26,364 nt of DNA. Source: Chrysochromulina parva (taxonomy: Eukaryota; Haptophyta; Prymnesiales; Chrysochromulinaceae). Location of the stretch: NCBI GenBank assembly GCA_002887195.1, contig PJAB01000456.1, positions 1 through 26,364 of the forward strand. Direction: 5' to 3'. Shown here in pieces: positions 1-9,000 of this stretch (within the stretch, counting starts at the first letter, position 1; each line of letters begins with the position of its first letter). Position numbers and translations under genes: made by a program. Below the pieces are notes generated by a model. The model was not told the DNA's origin. It did no database searches and saw only the letters and a list, made by a program, of their open reading frames with translations.

Positions 1-480
1 AGCCAGGATCCCACGGCTGTTTGGGAGGTTGTTAACGGTCGTAAAAGCGCTGATCGCAAATCCAGCGGAGCCCGAGTGCCGGCCGACAGGATCCTCACCA
101 AATCCCCGCATGGAACCAAGCGCCTCGACCCATCGGTCCTCGAGGATAGTTTGTAACGCCACACGACAATCGTTTGACAATTGTACGAGCCGTACCAGCG
201 CTTGCAAAGGCGAGTGGCCTTCGCATTGTACGGCATGATCGTCGAGTTCGAAAGGCGGTAGCTCAGGTCTTGGAAGTGGCGCATGACGGGCGTCTTGTCG
301 CCGCTCTTCCGCGCCTCCGACAACAGGGTGTCAAGCATCTTGCACCCGCCCGTGTGCTTCTGCGCCTTAGCCGAATCCTTATTGGTTCCGACCATCGACG
401 AGGCAGGACGGCCGTATGCCGCGCCCAGGTCACCGTCGCCGTCGCCACAGCCAATGTTGCCGCCAGGCTCGCCAAGCTCT
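1..480 (-). CDS. Unrecognised partial gene, runs off left edge
   Basis: An open minus-strand frame runs from roughly 480 to the left edge without a stop; its first clear ATG is at 395. Between 395 and about 180 it looks coding: G/C-biased third positions like its neighbours and a mixed, non-repetitive composition with segments such as MLDTLLSEARKSGDK and MRHFQDLSYRL. I recognise no family. From about 240 to the edge a second minus frame is also open and gives plausible helices (GHSPLQALVRLVQL), so a frameshift or an intron near 180-240 is possible. Third-position GC favours the first frame. The true 5' end is not defined, and the 3' end lies outside the window. Confidence 0.35.
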
Positions 481-771
481 CCGTCCAAATGGTGCTGCCT
501 GCAGCTCGCCGTCCGCAGCGTGGCCACACACGAGCTGGGCGAGCTGGTCCTGAGGGTGCTGGGCGAGCTGGTCCTGAGGGTGATTGACCGCTCGGGCGTC
601 ACGAAGCTCCTCCGTCCTCGCGGAGACGGGAGGTCCGGTCGGAGGAGCGCGGGAGGAGGCGGGGCTCGGGGGGAGGGAGGAGGAGGCGGCCAGGTCGCCG
701 GCGCAGAGGGAGTCCGAAAGCCATGCCGAAAGCGCGGGTATCAAGCGCATCACGAAAAGTGAAGAAACACT
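481..771. other. Gap between methyltransferase 3' end and left-edge gene
   Basis: No convincing gene here. It holds a short tandem repeat of about 24 bp (gagctggtcctgagggtgct-type, near 538-580) and a purine-rich, GGAGG-dense stretch at about 640-700. It probably carries the methyltransferase 3' untranslated region and the upstream region of the left-edge gene, both on the minus strand. I saw no RNA gene. Confidence 0.5.
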
Positions 772-2924
772 TTATAGTACAGGCGGCTCCGTGCGTCGCA
801 AAGGAGCGCGGGTCGTCTCGATCTCTCCGCGAGGCTGCTTGCGAGACTGCATGCGAGGCTGCAGCCCCGGCGTCGCCATCTGCTGCGCCTGCGGCTTCTC
901 CTTCCGCCGCGGCTCCTGCTGCGAGGGTGCGGCTCCATCCGCTTCGACACCGAGAGCTTCCCCCATCCAGCGTGCGAGCGCCTGCCTCTCCACCCCAAAC
1001 TCGACGCAGAGCTGACGAAGCCGTGCGCGGAGATCCTCGATCTCCGCGCCTGAGATCTCTCGCCCGATTTGCCGCTTGCTCGCCGTCAGCATCACGTTCT
1101 TGGCCGTGTGCTCGCCGCCGATGAATTCGAAGACGGACACGTCGTACCTGATGATGGGCGCAATCAGAGCTCATCAGTGTCAATCACGGCTCATCAGTGG
1201 TAATCACGTACCCGGCGATCTCGAGCAGGAGCGGCAATCATGGCTCATCAGTGGCAATCACGTACCCGGCGATCTCGAGCAGGAGCGCGCGCAGCGAGTC
1301 AGTCACCATCTCGGCCGTCCTCTCGCGATAGATCCCATAGCGCAGGGAGGTGTCCCCAAGCGCACCTCCCCACGCCCGGGACGACGCCTGCGAGCTTCGC
1401 CCCAGCTCAAGCTGCTGGCGCACCTCCTTATGGCAACAGGGCGCGACCACGATGATGCGAGCGCCGTTCGTGATGCCGCACCAGAGGGCGTCGTCGGTCG
1501 CGATGTCGCACGCATGCAAGGCGATCAGTACGTCGAGCTCAGAGCCCTTTGCTCGCGCACTCACTCGCCGCTGGTCCAGAAATGGGGCTACGCTCAAGTC
1601 TGAGTGCTGCTGAGTGCCACTGATTGCCTGATCGCTCAAGTCTGAGTGCTGCTGAGTGCCACTTATTGCCTGATCGCTCAAATTTGAGTGCTGCTGAGTG
1701 CCACTGATTGCCTTTCCCAAGAATTGGGCCACGCTCGAGCACTCGAAGCGCAGCCCGCTGAACCCATCAAGCCCAGCCGCGATCTGGTTCATCTCGGCCA
1801 CCAGATCCGATCTCATCTCAACGCCGACCGTCTCGACCTCCCAGCCCTGCGACGCACTCAGACGCACTCAGACGCACTGAGAGGAGGCCATCAGAGGGCC
1901 ATCAGAGAGCAATCGGAGGGCAATCAGAGGGCCATCAGTCGTTCTCTGACACCTTGGAGGCGAAGAAGCGGTGGGCCGCGAAGGTCAGATAGCCGCGCCC
2001 GCAGCCCGCATCCACGATGCGCAGCCGTTGGCCAAAGCCGTCGGCAGGACTACCGAGCGGACTACGGCGAGATTGACCCTCGTTGCCGAGCCCACTTCCA
2101 GATTGACCCTCGTTGCCGAGCCCACTTCCAGATTGACCCTCAATGCCGAGCCCACTTCCCACCTCGCCATCCTCCCCACCCTCGCCATCTTCCACACCCT
2201 CGCCATCCTCGACGCCCTCGGTGGCGCTCATCTCGTCGCTCAGCCCTCGGCGCACGAGTGCCGAGAGCGTCTCAACGAACTTGCGGATCTGGCGCAGCTT
2301 GTCGGCCTTGCCGGCTTTGGGCTTGCCGTCGCTGCCGGTCACGCCCAAGGCTTGCAGGAAACCATCGTCGACGGCCCCAGCCAACGGCTTCACTCGGTCA
2401 TGCGACAGCGGCAGCAACGGCTTGGCAGAGGCGGTGGGCTTGAGCCGATGGAGCACGCGGCCGCGCTTGCGAGACTCGAGTGAAAAGTCGGCGTCCGCCG
2501 CCATCAGCCGTCCGTTCCGAAAGGCGCCCGCCGAAAGCAGGGGCGCGAGCGTTGACGGCACTTCGGCGAGCTCAATGTTCGTGCACGTGTCTCGGTGCTC
2601 ATACTTATGAGTGAGCTGCAGCTTCGTGCGCTGTTTGAGATTAACCAGCCGGCCCTCGATGCGCGTGAGGCGAGAGAGCAAACTTTTGCCATCTGTGGAG
2701 TTCGACCCATCGTTGCCGGTCAGCGTGAGCTTGACGAACGAGCCTTTGGTGATCGAGCGGTGCACCTCAGCGATGAATTGAGCCTCCGGCGTGAGCTCCT
2801 GGACACACAGCAGCACTCTCCTCACGCTCGCCGACCTGATTCGCGGTGTGGTTGCATGTGGCCATGCCGACCCGACGAGAGCAATGCTCCATTGGGCGAG
2901 CAAGATGCCGACCGTCGTCAGCAT
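772..2924 (-). CDS. Bacterial-type SAM-dependent methyltransferase (Methyltransf_32-like), possibly plastid- or ER-targeted
   Basis: Predicted exons: 2924-1953, 1846-1266 and 1147-772, about 642 residues if nothing else is removed. The N-terminal region, with TGVTG..GK...GKADKLRQI preceding the fold, matches a bacterial methyltransferase family of unproven substrate. Motif I is IVDAGCGRGYLTFAA (about residues 304-318). After intron 1 comes the acidic-loop strand (VGVEM). Further on are LIALHACDIATDDAL, the VVAPCCHKEVR motif and the C-terminal FEFIGGEHTAKNVML signature. Splicing intron 2 at GG|GTACGT restores AGYDVSVFEFIG. The ATG at 2924 begins MLTTVGILLAQWSIALVGSA, a signal-peptide-like segment followed by a basic, Ser/Thr-containing stretch, as in secondary-plastid targeting; localisation is inference. 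Odd features are acidic and Gly-rich inserts just before motif I and a 42-bp repeat array inside exon 2, either of which could be an extra intron. The target substrate is unknown. Confidence 0.8.
1148..1265 (-). other. Methyltransferase intron 2 (118 bp)
   Basis: Donor GTACGT follows GCCGG; acceptor is CATCATCAG. Joining the exons gives the conserved AGYDVSVFEF reading. The intron carries a second copy of the exon end plus donor (see the 54-bp duplication) and many TGATTGCC and CTGATGAGCC words. Using the second, downstream donor would keep an in-frame TGA in the message, so the first donor is the productive one. Confidence 0.75.
1179..1286. repeat. 54-bp tandem duplication across an exon end and splice donor
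   Basis: Two adjacent copies, 1179-1232 and 1233-1286, differ at about 4 of 54 positions. In the sense (minus) direction each unit contains the last exon-2 codons (LLLEIAG), the donor GTACGTGATT and the start of the intronic TGATTGCC / CTGATGAGCC words. The duplication therefore placed a second good donor inside the intron. Confidence 0.9.
1591..1713 (-). repeat. 42-bp tandem repeat, three copies, inside methyltransferase exon 2
   Basis: Copies begin at 1591, 1633 and 1675; the last is slightly truncated. Each is 42 bp, so the frame is kept and each unit encodes AISGTQQHSDLSDQ. The array falls between the strand after motif I and LIALHACD, where bacterial relatives have only a short linker. 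It is either a repeated in-frame insertion or an unrecognised intron, for example with a GC donor at AAAG|GCAATC. Its sense strand carries GGCAATCAG, the complement of the CTGATTGCC word found in neighbouring introns. Confidence 0.85.
1847..1952 (-). other. Methyltransferase intron 1 (106 bp)
   Basis: Donor CCAAG|GTGTCA and acceptor GTCGCAG|GGCTGG. The intron is phase 0 and joins motif I (HRFFASK) to the next strand (GWEVETVGVEM). It contains CTGATTGCC, several CTGATGGCC copies and a triplicated GTGCGTCTGA word, and it carries stops in the exon frame. Confidence 0.8.
2071..2220 (-). repeat. 30-bp x3 tandem repeat plus acidic degenerate repeat in methyltransferase exon 1
   Basis: Exact or near-exact 30-bp copies lie at 2071-2100, 2101-2130 and 2131-2160, encoding GSGLGNEGQS units in frame. 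They are followed by degenerate ccctcgccatc(c/t)tc units at 2161-2220 encoding GVEDGEG-type acidic peptide. The block sits directly N-terminal to SAM-binding motif I. It is in frame and stop-free, so I treat it as coding, but part could be an intron (GAG|GTGGGA is a possible donor). Confidence 0.8.
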
Positions 2925-3091
2925 GAGGACAATGCACAAGGAGGGTTCAAATTCATGTGATGATTGCACATGTGAGCACTATGTGAGCTTGTGTTTCCCC
3001 AGACCAGACCGACGGATTACTGCCCTTTGGAAACTTGTGCCGGTTAGGAAAACGTGTCCAGTGAACACAGCACACGCAGCGCCTGACAGCC
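2925..3091. promoter_or_regulatory. Short divergent intergenic region, probable shared promoter
   Basis: Only 167 bp separate the methyltransferase ATG (2924, minus) from the TMEM131-like ATG (3092, plus). Both 5' untranslated regions and core promoters must fit here or overlap coding sequence, suggesting a bidirectional promoter. It is lower in GC than its flanks and contains CACATGTG near 2967-2974. I see no TATA box I would trust. Confidence 0.5.
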
Positions 3092-6000
3092 ATGCGCTCG
3101 CTTCTGGCGCCTGTGAGACGCTTTGCCTTTGCGCCTGCGGCGATCCACGGGCTCCTGCTGCTGCTCACCTGTGTAGGGTCGACAGTGGAGGTCGCCGATG
3201 CCGTCGGCACGTGTGCGGCCGACAGCGCTTGCTCCAAGCAAGCCAGCAGCTCACCGATCCTCAAGTTGGCGCCTCACTCTGTGCCTCCCAATATGCCCAA
3301 GGCACCTGGAGCTTCGCCGCCGCAGCCGCCGTTCCGGGAGCAGCGCCTCGGCGCATCTGACTCACTCGACGGCCTCTACCTGCCAGGCATCCCAGCCTCA
3401 CTGCCAGTCACCGTGGTGCCGCCAGTGCTGAACTTTGGCAGCGAGTGCCCGCTGTGCATCCCGTCGATCGGCACGGCCGAGCTGATCAACCTGAGCGAGG
3501 AGGAGGACCTGGAAGTGCACTCGGTCAGCTCGCAGTCCGAGCACTTCCACGCGCCGCTCAGCGAGCTCCAGCGGCTGCCGCCGGGAGGTCGCATGAACAT
3601 CTCCATTGTCTTTCTGCCGCGAGCCAAAGGTTCCGTGAACACGACGCTGCTGATCCAGACCTCGGCGGGCGGCTTCTTCTACCCCGTGCACGGCGGCGGC
3701 GGCCCCAATCCGTACAGCGTCCATCCGCTCCTACCTCCCGCCGTGCTCCACGGCTCGGCCTACGAGCCGCTGATAAGCATCCGTAATCCGCACGGCACAC
3801 CGCTGCAGATCAAGGAGGTGCTGAGCTCAGAGCCGTTCGTGCACCTGATGCTGCCGCCGGCCGAGATCCAGCACGGCGCCGTCACGCTGCGTGAGCTCTG
3901 GACCGTCGCGCCGGGAGAGACGAAGGCGGTGCTCGCCTTGCGCATAGACTCCACCGACGCCACCGCTCTGTCGAATGCGACGGCGTTGACGAGCGGCGCT
4001 GAAGGCGGGCCGATCGAAGTGGGTGTCTACCGAGCCTACGTGCACGTGAAGACGGACTTTGACACGCTGGTCATCCCGGTGCAAGTGCCGGTGCTGCGCG
4101 AGGGGGTGTTCGCTGTGATGCCCGGCGGCACCTCGAGCATCGGAAAGCTCGATTTTGGCACTTTGACGAATCCGGACTCGGTGGTTACGCTGCCCATCTC
4201 GCTGCTCTCCAACATCGACGCGCCCAGGCTCAAGGTGCTCGACGTGCGTGCGCTCCGCCATCACAGCTCGATGCACGTGCAGCTCTCTCGCAAGATCGAG
4301 GGTACCTCGCCGATGCTTATCCCGATGGAGGAGCGCGAGATTGTGCTCGTCTCCTTTTCGGGCAAGGTTCAGGGCAATTTCTCGGGCAAGCTGCGCGTGC
4401 GCTTCGAGCACCCCGACCCCCGATGGGCCGACCTAATCGTGCCATGGAGTGCGCGCGTGCTGCACGGCTCGCTCGCCTGGCGCGTCGTGTTCCTCGCCGA
4501 CCCGCCGAGCTCAGGCGCCGTGACGGGCGCGACCAGCAACGCGAGCAACGCGTCGGTCGCGATCACAAATCACTTCAAGGTGCCGGTCCTCATGCAGCGG
4601 GCCTATGTCAACGACCCTCTGGTGACTCTGACGCGCTTCGAGCCGGCCATCGTCCAACCCGGCGCGACAGTCGAGCACGTCGCCTCGTTCACGCAGGCGT
4701 CGACCGACACGCGTGTCGACACAGTCTTCATCGACGTGTTCAGCAACGCTACTTTGACTCCTATGCGCATACCTATACATGTGTTCCACGGGCGGCTCGG
4801 GTACGACTATGCCGCGTACCCGAGGGTCTTTGAAGGGCGCGCGCTCGCTGCGGAGACGAATTTCTTGGACCTGGTCCAGAAGCAGCAGACGAACCAGGCT
4901 GAGATGGCTGCCCTGGCTGCCCAGATGGCGGCGGGCACCCTCTCCGAGCAGGAGGCGACCAGCGCGGCCCTAGCCAGTGTGCATTCGGGGCACACGAATC
5001 TGCAGAATGTGCCCATCGTGCCGCTGTCGCCGCTGCGCCCTAATGGGGAGGTGATCCACCTAGAGCAGCTCGCGCGGGGGGCGCGCAAGCGGGTTCTGCT
5101 CAACATGAGCAACCCCAATCCGGTCTCACTCCACGTGCACTCGATCCAATATGAGGAGCGCGTGAGGCGCGAGCCGCCGACGCCGGTCTCGGGGCTGCCC
5201 GACGAGTGCCTGGGCGCGTGCGAGCTGCTCACCGCCGCGAAGGAGGTGACCTCGGCGAAGGAGGTGACGAACGCGGAGATGCTGACCTCCGGGGCGATCT
5301 CGGACGATTCTCTCGAGCGGAACCGTGTGCGCGCCGCGCGCGCGCCGCTCCTCAACGGCTCTCCCTCGCTTGACGAGAGTCAGTGCTGCGTGCCCGTCAA
5401 GCTCGAGTGGACATTGATCTCGATGAAGAATGAGATCTTCCTGCCGATCATCCTCTCCGGGAGCAAGAAGCTGTGGGAAACGTCGGTGGTCGACGGGTAC
5501 GAGCCGCGGGGTCCCTGGGATCCGAGCAGAGCCCAGCGCTCCTTGCCTCTGCTCGTGATCCCACCCAAGGCGCGCATGGTGATCGCCGTAGACGTGATCG
5601 CCCAGGCAGCGGGCCTCGTCGACGGCACTCTGGTGATGCACCTGGACATGATGCCGCCGATGGGTCGACCGAGCATCGAGCAGCGCTTCGGGCTGGTCGG
5701 CGAGGCGGTCGAGGGCGATCTCGTGTTCGTCAAATCGTGGGGCCATCAGAATGAGACGACGCACATCGAGGGCACACCCGGCCACGTGTCTGAGAACGGC
5801 TTGATGGTGAAGCCGTTCAAGCGCCGTCGGTACGGCGTCGACGCGCACACGTGCCTCGACTTCCGATCCTCGGCGCCCGGAACGACGCGCGAGCTGCCCG
5901 TCATCCTGTACTCGGCCTTTCACGAGCCCCAGTTCATCCTGAAGCTCAGCGCGTCGCTGCGGTGGAAGCAGAGGGCCATGCAAGACGTGCCGCTGCCCTC

Positions 6001-9000
6001 GCTGTCCGTCATCGCCGCCTCGACCGTCTCCGAGAGCGTCATCAAGCCGCGCACACGCACAGTTGTTGGATGGGCTAGGCTTTCCACTGAGGCCCTGCTG
6101 CCTCGCGACGAGTACGATCAGCTCGTCGACGAGCCGTTTTTCCATGCGACGCCGGGCGCGCCGCTCGACAAGGCGATGCTCCAGACGCTACGTCGGCGCC
6201 AGCAGCGGTGGGAGGCGCTCGCCGTCTCGCACGCGGCGTCCGAGCTCCTCGGAGAGGTGCGAATGGACACGTCGCTCGTGCAGAACGTGACGATCCCCGT
6301 CCGCATCTCGTTTGCGTGGCCGTCCGTCGCCGAAAACGTGACGGTGCCCTTCGGCTTTGTGCAGCAGGGCCTCACCGGCGAGGTGCGCGTCTTCACGCGG
6401 CGCACGCATTGGAACTACTGGCTACAGGTGCTCACGCCCGAGAGCGATCCGCTGCTGCACGAGCGCGCGCGCTCCGCTCCCTTGCCAAAGGAAGCTCCGG
6501 TCGATTGGAACCTCGTCGACTCCGCCTTTGAGCCCTCGGCCTTCACGGCACACCTCGAGGTGGGTCCCAAGGCTTCGGAAGAGCGCGAGGTTGGTGGCGG
6601 CACCAAGCTGCTCCTCGACCCGAGTAGCGGCAAGTGGCGCCACCTGAAGCAGCCCTTCCAGGTGCGCAGCTCCGAGGAGGAGACTGTGGTTGTCGCGATC
6701 CAATTCACACCGACGCGCCTGGGGAGCTTTCACAGCTGGTTCTACTTGCGGAACAACTACTCGTTGCTGGACGAGATCTTCGTGTACGGCACCGCCACGA
6801 GCGGCGCGCTCGAGTTTTCACAGCCCCTCCTCCACCTCGAGGCAGCCGCGTCGGATTTGCCCTGTGAAAGCGACATGACCACGTACGCTGCGCTGCGGGC
6901 GCGGCAGGAGAGCGGCGGCGACGCGACCAACCGATGGAGCGACACGCCGCGCAAGCTCACGCGAAAGTTCACGATGGTCAACAATGGCGATGTGCCCATC
7001 GTCACGACGGGCGCGAGCCTCAACGGCCAAGCGTGCGGCCACCGGGGCATCCGAATCCTTGGCGACTGCGCGCGCAATGTGACCATCCCAGCGCGCGGTG
7101 GCACCGCGGCGATCAAGCTGCGCTGGACGCCCGATTTCGAGGTGTCGCGGCTCATGTTGACCCTCGCCATCGACTCGTCCGCAGGCTCGTCGCGCGTGCC
7201 TGTGGTGGCGACCATCCCGACGGCGCTCCTCGTGCCTTGCATGGCCGAGCGGCGCGCCAAGATGGGGGCCTCGGAGGCTGAGCAGACCAAGCGGGGGCAC
7301 ACGGCCACAGTGCTCATCATCCTCTTTGGGATCATGGTGCAGTTCGTGGTGACGGAGGCGCTTCGATCTCCCCGATCTCCCTCCGAGCAGCAAACGACTG
7401 CTGCTCCCAAGGCGGCGGCGGCGGCGGCGGCGGCGGCCGCGTCGCCGGTGCGCCCGGCGTCGAAGGCGGTGGTGACGTCAGTTCCGCTGGCGTGGTTGAG
7501 CCCCGAGCAGCTCGAGGCGGCGCAGCGCGAGTCGATGAGCCTCAATAGGATGAACTTGAAATCAGCCAGGGATGGGATGGCGAACTTGCTTTCACAGGTG
7601 GCCAAAAAGTCGAGTCCCGCCGAGCTCGAGGCTGCTGAGCCGGTGGCCGACGAGAGCGGTAAGGTGGCGGCGCAGCCGCCGGCAGCAAAAGCCGTCGAGA
7701 CAAGCAAAGAGGCCATGGCTCGCTTGGGAGCCTCTTTAGCTGCACCTGACGGCCTCCCTCATCCGGCGGGTCGCTCGGGAACCACACTCGTGACGCGAGA
7801 GACGAGCCACGGCGGCGAGGGGGAGGAAGGGAAGAAGAAGAAGGCAACCAAGGCAGACAAGGCTGCGGTCAAGGCGGCGGCGGCGGCAAAGGAGCCGCCG
7901 CCCAGGGACGCGCCGCCCAGGGACACCCACCCCAAGGCTGCGGCCGCGGCCGCGGCGCCGGCCGAGGGCATCGTGTCCGATGTGGCTGTGAAGGCGCCGA
8001 TGGCTGTGAAGGCGCCGCCCGAGGGCATAGTGTCCGACGTGGCGATCGCCGATGTGGCTGTGAAGGCGTTGATGGATGAGGGCGTCGTGGACGCGCTGCA
8101 GCTCGACGCCGAGTGGCTTGCCGCGGCGGATCGTGCCCAGCGAGAGAGGTTAGCCGCGGAGGAGTGGGCGCTGGCGGAGAAGCTCAAGGTGGTCGCTGAG
8201 ATGGAGGCGAAGCGACGCGCCGAGGCGGAGGCGCACGCGGCCAAGGAGAAGGCGCGCCTCGAGGCTGAGGCGAAGCAGAGGGCGCAGGCGGAGGCTTCCG
8301 AGGCGGAGGCGCGTGCCAAGCGCGAGGAGAAGGCACGACTGGAGGCTGAGGCGAAGCGGAGGATGCGCGAGGCGGAGGCTGTGGCGGCGGAGGCGCGTGC
8401 CAAGCGCGAGGAGGAGGAGGCGGCCGAGGCGAAGCGCAGATTTTGCGAGGCCGAAGAGAAGTTTCGTCTGGCCAAGGAGGTGAAGGAGGCGGAGGCGAGG
8501 CGGCTGCGCGAGCTGCTCGAGGCGGAGAAGGAGGCGGAGAAGGAGGCGGAGGCGCAGACCATCCAAATTAGGAAGGACGCCGAGGCGGCGCGCCGCGAGG
8601 CGGATCGGGTCGCGCGCGACGCGAAGCACGCTGCGAGGGAGCGGGTGCGGCCGGAGGAGCGCGAGGCTGCGCGGGAAGCGGCGCGCCAGCGGCGAGCGAC
8701 GGAGGGTGCGGAGCCCAACATGGCGCGTCACGGCGTCGCGCTCGGGGCCCCCCGGCCCTCTGCCCCTCGTCCGAATCGGATCGGAAAGGAGTCCGCAGGC
8801 GCGGAGGCCCATGGGGGTCGTCACAAGCCGGCCGCGCTCTCGGCGGCGGCGGAGGTGGGCCCTCCGCCCATGGGGTTCGTCACAAGCTCTCCGCCCTCCG
8901 CCTTGAAGCACACCGCGGCCGCGATCGTCGACGAGGAGAACGATGCCCATAACGACGCCGAGACCTTTTTCGGGAGCGCGCTAGGGGACGGCAGCGACGG

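Noticed and set aside
2925..2969. Methyltransferase start at 2969, 15 codons further upstream
   Set aside because: The codon there is GTG, not ATG. The first in-frame ATG is 2924, which places the hydrophobic leader at the N-terminus.
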